Positions 24,641-31,320 of a stretch of 64,000 bases of DNA are shown piece after piece; position 1 is the stretch's first letter; each line of letters opens with the position of its first letter. The notes beneath the pieces were generated by a model, which made no database searches, was not told where the DNA came from, and saw only the letters and a list, made by a program, of their open reading frames with translations. The stretch comes from Paenibacillus sp. PCH8. Its GTDB lineage: Bacteria; Bacillota; Bacilli; Paenibacillales; Paenibacillaceae. Both the position numbers and the translations under genes were made by a program. Where the stretch lies: the NCBI RefSeq assembly GCF_002968835.1, contig NZ_PKQK01000002.1:620001-684000 (forward strand), given 5' to 3'.

Positions 24641-24913
24641 TCACATGTGGTATTCAATTTTCATCATCATTCGTTTCTGTTGCCTAATCAATGTTAACTC
24701 CTCACGTATTTCCATCCTACGTTCAATTGTTATGTCTAACCTAGATCCTTCAGCAACTAAATGACTATACCTTGAATCAGATATTGTTATAGGCTTAGGC
24801 TTACGTTGTTTCTTTGGCTTGGGTTGATAACCTTTGTTTCTTGCTGACCTATACGGAATTTCCGTATGTCTCAGGCTCATTATTGTGTCAAACAAGTTGT
24901 CTCTACCATACAT
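24641..24913 (-). CDS. small very basic hypothetical protein
   Basis: 90 aa with a Lys/Arg-rich centre (RNKGYQPKPKKQRKPKP) and a helical end (ITIERRMEIREELTLIRQQ). Probably nucleic-acid binding by charge alone. ATG 24913; the preceding gene ends 30 bp upstream, and AGGAGAGG lies in the gap. Last gene of the ArpU-led cluster. Confidence 0.6.
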   Translation of the reverse strand: MYGRDNLFDTIMSLRHTEIPYRSARNKGYQPKPKKQRKPKPITISDSRYSHLVAEGSRLDITIERRMEIREELTLIRQQKRMMMKIEYHM

Positions 24914-24943
24914 GGAATCTCGTTCACCTCTCCTCTGGAACAG

Positions 24944-25297
24944 TTAATTATTTAAATACGATACAGTTAGCTGATTAGTTCTCATATAGCACTCCACAAT
25001 AAATTTTTCAAAGTGACCCATCATTGTATTAAGCAAATGCTCTAGAGCTTCATCACTTTCCAAGTAACTAACCAATCTCTGAGACTTTTCTCGTCCAAGT
25101 TCAGGTGTAGAATCAGCCATCATTTTAATCGATGCTTCCCATGCTGTTTCTACTAAACAACATAACTTGTAAAAGTCAAACTTGTCCAGTATGCTCCGGC
25201 TCAATTCGTTATCCAGTTCAGGGAGGTTAAGTAATCCCTTAATACGATTAACGATCATCGGTTGCACTTGGTTATTGAGATTCAATTCCAATTCCAT
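24944..25297 (-). CDS. hypothetical helical protein
   Basis: 117 aa. The start is at ATG 25297, 10 nt after AAGGAG; another ATG three codons earlier is too close to it. Mostly helical (GLLNLPELDNELSRSILDKF, DEALEHLLNTMMGHFEKF). No recognised domain. 14 bp separate it from the upstream gene. Confidence 0.6.
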   Translation of the reverse strand: MELELNLNNQVQPMIVNRIKGLLNLPELDNELSRSILDKFDFYKLCCLVETAWEASIKMMADSTPELGREKSQRLVSYLESDEALEHLLNTMMGHFEKFIVECYMRTNQLTVSYLNN

Positions 25298-25311
25298 ATG
25301 TATCATTCTCC

Positions 25312-25629
25312 TTAGTCAATATTAGTTTTAGGTAATGGTTTCAATACTAGATCAAATAAATCTGCCAACAATGATTCTAACTCATTCAGTTCCCTGCTGT
25401 ACTTGGGAAGTACTTTATCCTCAATTACTTTAATGAGCGATTGATATCGAATGTCTTCCTCTCTTGCACGATCCATCATCCCGATTATCATAGCAGTATC
25501 TAACCCGTAGGAAACAAAATACTTGTCTATAGCAGCACGAGTAAGCTGATAGTGATCATATGACCATGCCGCCTTTTCGTCTGGTGGTAAGTTGTCAAAG
25601 TCAAATCTGTACGTTTCGTTTACATCCAT
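25312..25629 (-). CDS. hypothetical helical protein
   Basis: About 105 aa from ATG 25629 (ACGGAGG upstream); a TTG/ATG pair at 25662-25665 is in frame but without a site. Sequence MDVNETYRFDFDNLPPDEKA, then helices DKYFVSYGLDTAMIIGMMDR and KYSRELNELESLLADLFDLV. Unknown family. A promoter block lies upstream at 25700-25750. Confidence 0.6.
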   Translation of the reverse strand: MDVNETYRFDFDNLPPDEKAAWSYDHYQLTRAAIDKYFVSYGLDTAMIIGMMDRAREEDIRYQSLIKVIEDKVLPKYSRELNELESLLADLFDLVLKPLPKTNID

Positions 25630-25706
25630 CTTTTCCGTTAACCTCCGTTCTCTTCTGTCCATCAAATGGAATAAAACTAGGATTTCACAGAGAATATAAT
25701 ATCCAC

Positions 25707-25748
25707 ATATAGTTGTTATAAGAATTCATTGAGCATAGTTACAGTACA
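25707..25748 (-). promoter_or_regulatory. two-box promoter block (copy 1)
   Basis: Minus strand: TGTACTGTAACTAT (25735-25748), 16 nt, TAACAACTATAT (25707-25718). The same two boxes, 8 nt apart, occur at 26771-26804 upstream of the ArpU-like gene. Confidence 0.5.
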
Positions 25749-25764
25749 GTGTTTATGTATAGTA

Positions 25765-26193
25765 TCAATTGTGAGATACATTTCCGATTGCCCTGACTAC
25801 ATGAATGTGTCTGTTCAGCTTTCGTTGCTCGATTAGATGCTCAATAGTTACACCATATGTCCTCATACGTTCAACGCATACAGGCGAAACCAGTTCTTTA
25901 AAATATTGTGTGAGTGCCTTTAACGGATTGAGTAGGAACATATATCTGAAGTCTTCATCGCTCATAGGATTCAATTCAAGCTGTTCACGTCTGAAATGTT
26001 TTAATAGTGTAAACACCTGAATAGATGTTGGATAAATCGGAACCCTTGCCATAAACTGTTGACGCAACTCTTGAGTTGTGAGAAGTGCTTCAATTCCATG
26101 AATAATATTCAATGCCTTTTTAGGAACTTCGCAAGCAACATATATCTCATCCAATGTCCAATCCTGCTTTTGATCAAAATAGTAAATAATCAT
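25765..26193 (-). CDS. hypothetical protein of the ArpU cluster
   Basis: 142 aa. The start at ATG 26193 is fixed by AAAGGAG 8 nt upstream; the frame is open further up. MIIYYFDQKQDWTLDEIYV is followed by helices (ALNIIHGIEALLTTQEL, LLKHFRREQLELNPMSDED). No recognised domain. It lies 35 bp after the 31-codon gene. Confidence 0.6.
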   Translation of the reverse strand: MIIYYFDQKQDWTLDEIYVACEVPKKALNIIHGIEALLTTQELRQQFMARVPIYPTSIQVFTLLKHFRREQLELNPMSDEDFRYMFLLNPLKALTQYFKELVSPVCVERMRTYGVTIEHLIEQRKLNRHIHVVRAIGNVSHN

Positions 26194-26228
26194 TGTGATA
26201 ACTCCTTTCTCAACATATCGGTAATTTG

Positions 26229-26324
26229 TTAACCTATAGATGCAACGGATTTCAGTGATACCCACGTACCATTACGAGTACGTATACATAATTGACGATT
26301 GATCAGCTTGCCGTGTTTGTACAT
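26229..26324 (-). CDS. 31-aa small protein between the ArpU-like gene and 25765-26193
   Basis: ATG 26324 with AAGGGAGA 7 nt upstream, TAA at 26229-26231. Product MYKHGKLINRQLCIRTRNG then TWVSLKSVASIG: basic, beta-like. Its operon position and good ribosome binding site support translation; there is no known family. Confidence 0.45.
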   Translation of the reverse strand: MYKHGKLINRQLCIRTRNGTWVSLKSVASIG

Positions 26325-26347
26325 CTGTATCTCTCCCTTCTGACCCT

Positions 26348-26363
26348 GTGCAAAATTTTGCAC
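26348..26363. promoter_or_regulatory. palindrome GTGCAAAATTTTGCAC
   Basis: Perfect 16-bp palindrome between the ArpU-like gene and the next small gene; could be an operator or an RNA hairpin. CTGTGCAACTTTGCACAG at 27779-27796 is similar. Confidence 0.4.
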
Positions 26364-26372
26364 ACCTGTAAC

Positions 26373-26711
26373 TTATAGTTGTAATATGCCGCGCTCTTGA
26401 AATAGAATTGCAAGTTTATAAAATGCAGATGCACGAATCTTCATAAAGGTATCCTTTGATATTGGTGGGTCAATCATAAAATTGTAGACTTGATAATCCT
26501 TTATGTATTCACTCACCATAAACTTGTGTGTAATCAAATCCTTTTCTTCGTCAGCCAATAAGTTCACAGCAGACTCAACATCACGCTGGTATTGCTCTCT
26601 ATCTGGATTAGAGACAGTGCATTTACAAATTACGTACTGTTTAAAAATTTCACTCATGACTGAAGATATTGCTTTGACATCGATCTCAGGCAAAACTTTC
26701 TTTATTACCAT
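26373..26711 (-). CDS. ArpU-family phage transcriptional regulator
   Basis: 112 aa from ATG 26711 (AGAAAGG upstream; the longer frame to 26894 has no site and overlaps the promoter). SEYIKDYQVYNFMIDPPISK then FMKIRASAFYKLAILFQERG is the ArpU C-terminal signature (sigma-like helices with Asp-Pro-Pro). ArpU proteins switch on late genes in Gram-positive phages. Here no late structural genes follow, only small unknown genes. The palindrome CCGGAAAATTTTCCGG sits in its leader. Confidence 0.75.
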   Translation of the reverse strand: MVIKKVLPEIDVKAISSVMSEIFKQYVICKCTVSNPDREQYQRDVESAVNLLADEEKDLITHKFMVSEYIKDYQVYNFMIDPPISKDTFMKIRASAFYKLAILFQERGILQL

Positions 26712-26744
26712 GCCAACACACCTTTCTATGATAGGATTTACTTT

Positions 26745-26760
26745 CCGGAAAATTTTCCGG
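26745..26760. promoter_or_regulatory. palindrome CCGGAAAATTTTCCGG in the ArpU-gene leader
   Basis: Perfect 16-bp palindrome 34 bp upstream of the ArpU-like start, downstream of the two-box promoter block (26771-26804); the position suits a repressor operator. Its core recurs at 22405 and 27646. Confidence 0.5.
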
Positions 26761-26770
26761 TAGGTTTTAT

Positions 26771-26804
26771 ATATAGTTGTTACACGAATAATAGTTACAG
26801 TACA
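26771..26804 (-). promoter_or_regulatory. two-box promoter block (copy 2) of the ArpU-like gene
   Basis: Minus strand TGTACTGTAACTAT (26791-26804), 8 nt, TAACAACTATAT (26771-26782). Confidence 0.5.
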
Positions 26805-26981
26805 TTGTTGCTGGTGTGACTCGCTTTTCGAAATGGAATTCAAGTTCTGGTACATTGGTGATGATGAAAAGTTGCAGATAGTGTACGCTTCCAATGATAA
26901 ATATATAGAATACTATATTTATTAAGTTCGTATTTACATTAAAACACACACCTAGCTTTAAGTCAACACGGTTTATAATTT

Positions 26982-27038
26982 TATAGTTTACTATAACTTT
27001 TATAGTTATATTATAACTTTTATAGTTATTTGCTATAA
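26982..27038 (+). promoter_or_regulatory. operator dyads and -10 of the XRE repressor gene
   Basis: TATAGTTTACTATA (26982-26995), then TATAACTTTTATAGTTATA (26992-27010) and a near-exact repeat at 27012-27029, each a 7-5-7 dyad, just upstream of TATAAT (27033-27038). This arrangement is usual for an autoregulated repressor. Confidence 0.6.
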
Positions 27039-27074
27039 TGAGGACATGTATGAAAATGTGTAAGGAGCGTGGAC

Positions 27075-27455
27075 ATGAGTAGCCTAGGTGAACGTATAAA
27101 TCATCTTAGAGTAGTTCGTAAAGGTCTAACTTTAGAACAGCTTGCAAACAAACTATCTATCCCTGTTTATCAAAAAGATAAAATAGTTGATTATAAGCCT
27201 ATAACTTCTGGAACATTAAGCAATTTAGAGAACAATAAGCATAGACCAAATGTCGATATAGCAATTGTGTTATCAGATTTTTTTGGTGTTTCTGTTGATT
27301 GGTTGCTTAGAGGAGAAGATTATCCAGAAAAAACAATTCCTTTTGATCGAATGAAATTGCAGGATTTATTTGCAAGCATGACTCCAGAACAATTAGAAGC
27401 ACAGGAACGAATCATAAATGAAATGAGAAGGAAAGCATTGAAGGACTCTGAATAG
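27075..27455 (+). CDS. XRE-family repressor
   Basis: 126 aa from ATG 27075 (AAGGAGCGTGGAC upstream; a GTG two codons earlier lies within the ribosome binding site). N-terminal Cro/CI helix-turn-helix: GERINHLRVVRKGLTLEQLA, then SGTLSNLENNKHRPNVDIAIVL and the FFGVSVDWLLRGE ending seen in many Gram-positive prophage repressors; helical C-terminus. Divergent from the ArpU-like gene, so it may hold the lysogenic state together with the MrpR-like protein (inference). Confidence 0.82.
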   Translation: MSSLGERINHLRVVRKGLTLEQLANKLSIPVYQKDKIVDYKPITSGTLSNLENNKHRPNVDIAIVLSDFFGVSVDWLLRGEDYPEKTIPFDRMKLQDLFASMTPEQLEAQERIINEMRRKALKDSE

Positions 27456-27470
27456 GAGTCTTTTTTTATT
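27443..27470 (+). terminator. terminator of the XRE gene
   Basis: GGACTCTGAATAGGAGTC stem-loop then TTTTTTTATTT. Confidence 0.8.
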
Positions 27471-27479
27471 TGTCCACAT

Positions 27480-28184
27480 ACCTAATTCAACCATCTCAGT
27501 TGCCATCAGATTGCGTTCAGTGGATAACTTTTGACAAGAACTTGTCAAATTGGTCATATGGGTAGTTTGTGAAATGGTTGATATATATGGACTTGTTCGG
27601 GGATTCCCGAAAAACTATGACAAATTGGGTATGTCGGTAAGGGTAAGGAAAATTTTCCTGATCTTGAAGAAGGTAAGTCGCTCCTCAAGTTTGAGGTTGT
27701 CGTCAAATTGACGAGAAGCTTCCACGGAAATTTCGGGGAACATTGACTGATACGGATATTCTGTATTGCTATAAGTCACTGTGCAACTTTGCACAGTCAA
27801 AACGTCATATTGACGTGTCGCGTATATTTGTGGGGAGGGTTGAATTTAACCTCCTTTGATCAGTGTTAACCAACTTGGTTAGGATTGAACTTGCTTCGCG
27901 AAATCGCGATACGATAATCCAGACCTTCTGAATCGAAAGGCCTGAAAGTCTATGAATAAATCACATACTTTTTCTCGAAACCGAGAAATACTAACCCTGC
28001 TTGAAATTTCAAGCACCCCTACTCCAATTCTAATATGATGAATCACCATGTTAACAAGTATCATTCCCCAATTATGGGTAGTGAAAAGGTTGTGCATTTT
28101 GCATAGACTTTTCCGAGAAATCTCGATTAACTGATACTCCTTAGTAAAGGTACACGAAATTTCGTCCTAGTAGACAAATCAAAA
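27480..28184. other. palindrome-dense array C (about 700 bp, no clear gene)
   Basis: Perfect dyads of differing sequence: TTTGACAAG/CTTGTCAAA (27530-27549), 27646-27659, 27683-27696, 27701-27713, CTGTGCAA/TTGCACAG (27779-27796), 27802-27816, 27867-27881, 27896-27909, 27971-27988, GCTTGAAATTTCAAGC (27999-28014), 28114-28125, ACGAAATTTCGT (28154-28165). It lies between the convergent XRE and MrpR-like genes. Short frames exist on both strands but none has a convincing start. Confidence 0.6.
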
Positions 28185-28205
28185 AGGTTGACGCAATGTC
28201 AACCT
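28185..28205 (-). terminator. terminator of the MrpR-like gene
   Basis: Minus strand AGGTTGAC-ATTGC-GTCAACCT followed by TTTTGATTTG. Confidence 0.8.
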
Positions 28206-28212
28206 CAATAAA

Positions 28213-29229
28213 CTATCCTATACCATATATCAACCCTAAATTGTCCATATTCAGAAAGCCAACTTTATATTTTGAATAGGCATATGATCCATCACGTTGC
28301 CTTGCCACGTTATAATGCTCACAAATTGTATAGTACTCTTCTCTCTCCAGTTTTCCATACTTGATATACAGGTCTCTTGCCATCTTAAGCATTCCACTAT
28401 TTCTGATGTTAGTAGGAGTTAACAATGGTAGATTGTGCCACTCTGATATCTTAGCTACTCTCATTGTAACTAAATAAATAGATGCTGGGTCATCAACACT
28501 CTGCTTAATCCCTGAATTCACAGCAGATCGTATAATATAATCGTTATCTATTAGATTATTATGAGTAACTTTTGTGCTGGGTATTAAATTTCCGTTGTTC
28601 TTAATGTACTTGTCTTCTTTATTTGCGATCCTGAGAATATTGTATAGATAGCTAGATATAGTTATTTCTCTGCTTTCTCGACCATTGCGAGTATCATTGT
28701 AGAGGGTGATATTGTATTTATCTATTTCATCTGTTTCAGATACGTGTTCCATTTTCATATTAAGCAACTCACTGTTCCCTCTACCCATTATCCCCTCAAA
28801 CAATGCTTGGACAATTACTTTATCCTGAAAGTTAAGGCAACCACTCACGATATTCTCGATATCTTCTTCGCTAAATAGCGTTGCCTTGCTATCATCTACA
28901 AATTGACTGTAAAAGTCATTTCCTGAAACAGCATCAAGTGGATTTATATTGTCCTTACGTAAATCTTGCTCTATAGCCCACCGAATATAGTTCTGTATAA
29001 TGCTCCCTGTACTTTTGACAGTAGCAAGTTTAGTGGACTCTAACAGAAGCAATACTTGTTTAATTTCACTTAGATTAAAATCATATAAATCCATTTCTAA
29101 CCGTTTTTCTATAGCCGATGCTCTACGAAGTACTCTGGAGTATACATCCTTTGTGTTCTCGTTCTGTCTTTGCAGAAACCGCTCTTTCTGTGATTCGTTA
29201 TAGAGACTATCTCCATATATCTTATTCAC
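28213..29229 (-). CDS. MrpR-like lytic-cycle repressor (tyrosine-recombinase fold)
   Basis: 338 aa, GTG start at 29229 (GAGGGG upstream), overlapping the end of the previous gene by 8 bp. It has the two-domain layout of a tyrosine recombinase: a helical N-domain (RASAIEKRLEMDLYDFNLSE, TGSIIQNYIRWAIEQ) and a C-domain with box-I-like ALFEGIMGRGNSELLNMKM and box-II-like LTPTNIRNSGMLKMA, but the catalytic Lys, second His and Tyr are not recognisable. This degenerate fold and the N-terminal sequence match my memory of MrpR (YopR), the master repressor of SPbeta-like phages. It is likely to bind repeated operators over the element. Confidence 0.7.
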   Translation of the reverse strand: MNKIYGDSLYNESQKERFLQRQNENTKDVYSRVLRRASAIEKRLEMDLYDFNLSEIKQVLLLLESTKLATVKSTGSIIQNYIRWAIEQDLRKDNINPLDAVSGNDFYSQFVDDSKATLFSEEDIENIVSGCLNFQDKVIVQALFEGIMGRGNSELLNMKMEHVSETDEIDKYNITLYNDTRNGRESREITISSYLYNILRIANKEDKYIKNNGNLIPSTKVTHNNLIDNDYIIRSAVNSGIKQSVDDPASIYLVTMRVAKISEWHNLPLLTPTNIRNSGMLKMARDLYIKYGKLEREEYYTICEHYNVARQRDGSYAYSKYKVGFLNMDNLGLIYGIG

Positions 29230-30556
29230 TATTATTCCCCTCTAGCTTAGATTCAAAGTAATCAATTAATTGATTTCTGAGACGTTTGTTTCCTGTCAGT
29301 GATTTCTTTGCATTAAGAAGTGGTTCAAGTTTATCAACCTCAAAGATAATACTGTTTACATACTGTTCTATCTGGTCTAAACCTATATCATGATCTTTCA
29401 TGAACTTTGAGAGTGCAATGTATCCAATAAACATCAATGGATGGCTCATAATTACATTCTCACGCTTATTTGCGTTAATTGAAAACTCATTTGGATAACT
29501 ACCGACCAAATAAGTAAAGAAATCATTGAGATAATTTGAAGTTTTAATAACGTCTAACTGTCTGTCAAAATGATACATGCGATCAATTGAGTAGCTCATG
29601 ATATCAAAGGTGGTCAACTCTCCAGCTAATTCATTAACAGTTGTTGATGAAGCAATCTGCTTCCCTATCTCTGACTTCCTTTGTAGATTAGCTACTACCT
29701 TATCAGACATTCTTTCCTGTGACAGTTCATCTCTTCTTTCTTTCTTCAACACGTTGATTGTATTGATCTGTCCAAAATACTTTTGAGCTGTCTCATGGTC
29801 ATATGACCTAATGGAGAGTATCATATCCAAGTCTAAATTAGGATTGCTCTGTAGAGCTGCTATAGCACCCTGTAATCGGTGGAAACCATCAAGTATAGAT
29901 ATTACTGCCCCATCGTTAATAGTTAGCGTTTTAGAGTCCTCGTAGTACGTCAGAGGATCGACTTCTGTAGAATATACGTTCAGGGTAATCATATCCTCAA
30001 AGTATTGATTATCAGCCATTTTGGATGCGATCCTCTTAACACTAGCCTTATTAACGATTGGCGTTTTGACTACTCCTCCACTTTGGTTCAGTTCATACTT
30101 AGCACCACGTTGAGTTTCATAATCATACACAATTAACTGGCTCTCAGACATCTTCACTAAATCTGTAATTGCAATCTTGGTTATGTAGCTGTCATATTTA
30201 AGCTTTGTAGTGTCTGGAAATGAAATAGGTAATTCCATTCTCTTCTGAACAATGGATCTAAGGTTGTCCTGAGCATCTCTAATCTCACGTTTGCCGAACA
30301 GTTGATTGGGTTCTAATTGCTCATTTCCCGTTACAGTGAATAAAGCTTGGCATACACCGTACAATATCGAAGTATCGATTTGTGGAATGTACTGTGCAAC
30401 GTACTCTTCATTTTTCAGGAGTGAGTCAATTACCTCTACAGGAATATTCAGTTCAATGAGTTGATACTTAAATTGATACTTGAGCTTCTTGGAAGCACTT
30501 ATTATTTCAAGTTGAATGCTGATCAATTTCTCAATATTAGACCTGTCTATTTTCAT
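29222..30556 (-). CDS. DGQHR/ParB-N-like protein, partner of the MrpR-like repressor
   Basis: 444 aa from ATG 30556 (GGAAGGAG 9 nt upstream). VISILDGFHRLQGAIAAL (about residue 220) is the DGQHR-type motif of ParB/DndB-like nucleotide-binding domains, and YFGQINTINVLKKERRDELS follows as in DndB-like proteins. The rest is helical. Translationally coupled to the MrpR-like gene. In SPbeta the mrpR homologue also sits beside a protein of about this size (yopQ), from memory. Possible roles: DNA sensing, partition or repressor co-factor. Confidence 0.6.
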   Translation of the reverse strand: MKIDRSNIEKLISIQLEIISASKKLKYQFKYQLIELNIPVEVIDSLLKNEEYVAQYIPQIDTSILYGVCQALFTVTGNEQLEPNQLFGKREIRDAQDNLRSIVQKRMELPISFPDTTKLKYDSYITKIAITDLVKMSESQLIVYDYETQRGAKYELNQSGGVVKTPIVNKASVKRIASKMADNQYFEDMITLNVYSTEVDPLTYYEDSKTLTINDGAVISILDGFHRLQGAIAALQSNPNLDLDMILSIRSYDHETAQKYFGQINTINVLKKERRDELSQERMSDKVVANLQRKSEIGKQIASSTTVNELAGELTTFDIMSYSIDRMYHFDRQLDVIKTSNYLNDFFTYLVGSYPNEFSINANKRENVIMSHPLMFIGYIALSKFMKDHDIGLDQIEQYVNSIIFEVDKLEPLLNAKKSLTGNKRLRNQLIDYFESKLEGNNSE

Positions 30557-30593
30557 GTACATTAACTCCTTCCATACATATAGTATGGTATCA

Positions 30594-30653
30594 CAAAAAC
30601 ACAAAGATAATAAGTAGGACATTTTTTTGAAGTGTACATGTCACTTGGTGACA
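30594..30653. promoter_or_regulatory. shared motif plus TGTCAC dyad upstream of the repressor operon
   Basis: Plus strand AAAACACAAAGATAATAA (30595-30612), the reverse orientation compared with the other copies relative to the gene, and TGTCAC-TTG-GTGACA at 30639-30653. Both recurring element motifs therefore meet in front of the operon that encodes the MrpR-like protein. Confidence 0.5.
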
Positions 30654-30716
30654 CGATTGTAGATGGCGAGGATTAGCTGTGTTGGAGTTAGAGAACCGTC
30701 CGAACAATGGTCGGGC

Positions 30717-30745
30717 AAACAAAAAAACAGCCGTGTGAGGGCTGT
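30717..30745 (-). terminator. terminator of the 30746-31015 gene
   Basis: Minus strand ACAGCC-CTCACAC-GGCTGT then TTTTTTTG. Confidence 0.75.
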
Positions 30746-31015
30746 CTAGGCTGTGTGGTATTGTTTTATATGGTACATACAATAAATCGAAAATGCCAGT
30801 ACGACTACCGCGAAAACTATATTGGTTGGATCAATTGCTATACGTTGAATTGGATTAAAGAATTCATACCCCATTGTTTTAATTCGCCCAAAACTTGTAT
30901 CGGTATACTCGGTCACAGGTATGATCTTGAATAGTACTGTAAACAACAGAAATATAGCTGCTCCACTAGACAAGACAGACATGAAAATAAACAAATTACG
31001 ATATCCCAAATTCAC
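30746..31015 (-). CDS. small two-TM membrane protein
   Basis: 89 aa with two hydrophobic helices (NLFIFMSVLSSGAAIFLLF and NIVFAVVVLAFSIYCMY) separated by a polar loop of about 30 residues. No family recognised. The upstream block TTTGTGGTATAATATTCC is an extended -10 promoter identical in core to that of the 23842 gene. It lies next to the candidate directionality-factor gene at the element end. Confidence 0.6.
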   Translation of the reverse strand: MNLGYRNLFIFMSVLSSGAAIFLLFTVLFKIIPVTEYTDTSFGRIKTMGYEFFNPIQRIAIDPTNIVFAVVVLAFSIYCMYHIKQYHTA

Positions 31016-31045
31016 ATTTCTCCCTCTCTGTTGTGATTAGTGCAA

Positions 31046-31072
31046 TTAGGAATATTATACCACAAACACGAA
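31046..31072 (-). promoter_or_regulatory. extended -10 promoter of the small membrane protein gene
   Basis: Minus strand TTTGTGGTATAATATTCC with CACGTTCGTG just upstream. Confidence 0.5.
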
Positions 31073-31080
31073 CGTGCTTT

Positions 31081-31260
31081 CTACTTCGACCAAAACTCAC
31101 ACGAATCCCTTACATAATAATTCCCGTTCACTTTAACTGCATATTCATTGTGAGATACAATTACCCCTTCTTCTTTCTCACCATTAAACAATACAACTAT
31201 AGGACGTTTAAAGTTCATATATCGTTCGAAATCCCCTGTTGTATCAAGCATTTTCTTCAT
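31081..31260 (-). CDS. 59-aa protein at the far end of the element, candidate recombination directionality factor
   Basis: The start is at ATG 31260, 8 nt after AGGAG; earlier in-frame starts are too close to the site. Product KMLDTTGDFERYMNFKRPIV, then LFNGEKEEGVIVSHNEYAVK: a small, strand-rich, SH3/Sm-like pattern. It lies 48 bp inside the junction, at the end opposite the recombinase, and has the size of SprB (58 aa), the SPbeta excision factor. No sequence match is claimed. It is the first gene met by tad-operon transcription entering the element. Confidence 0.5.
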   Translation of the reverse strand: MKKMLDTTGDFERYMNFKRPIVVLFNGEKEEGVIVSHNEYAVKVNGNYYVRDSCEFWSK

Positions 31261-31282
31261 TTCCATTACTCCTCTCATCACT

Positions 31283-31320
31283 CATACCCACTTTTATAGA
31301 CGTACTATGTAGCATATCCA
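31283..31320. other. attachment junction, far end (core TGT 31308-31310)
   Basis: Element arm TACCCACTTTTATAGACGTAC (31285-31305; see the joined attP under findings), then TATGT and cpaF sequence (AGCATATCC). Confidence 0.85.

Larger units (their letters stand above)
9013..31307. mobile_element. 22.3 kb integrative element inserted in cpaF (phage-derived, SPbeta-like regulators)
   Basis: The two cpaF fragments flank it exactly. Core TGT copies at 9010-9012 and 31308-31310 are 22,298 bp apart. It has a large serine recombinase at one end, a small gene at the other, an MrpR-like repressor, an XRE repressor, a tyrosine recombinase, an ArpU-like regulator, a helicase and toxin genes, plus many unknown small genes. 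DNA is clearly AT-richer than the flanks, with long gene-poor stretches. No terminase, portal, capsid or tail genes are recognisable, nor conjugation genes. A phage satellite or stripped prophage is the best reading. A plasmid-like or ICE origin is less likely but not excluded. Confidence 0.9.

Noticed and set aside
26767-26949. 60-codon frame, and the opposite plus-strand frame, in the ArpU promoter region
   Set aside because: Both overlap the two-box promoter and have no start signal.
9013-31307. CRISPR array or conjugation module in the element
   Set aside because: The repeats seen are too few and unevenly spaced for CRISPR, no cas genes, and no relaxase, coupling or type IV secretion ATPase was recognised.
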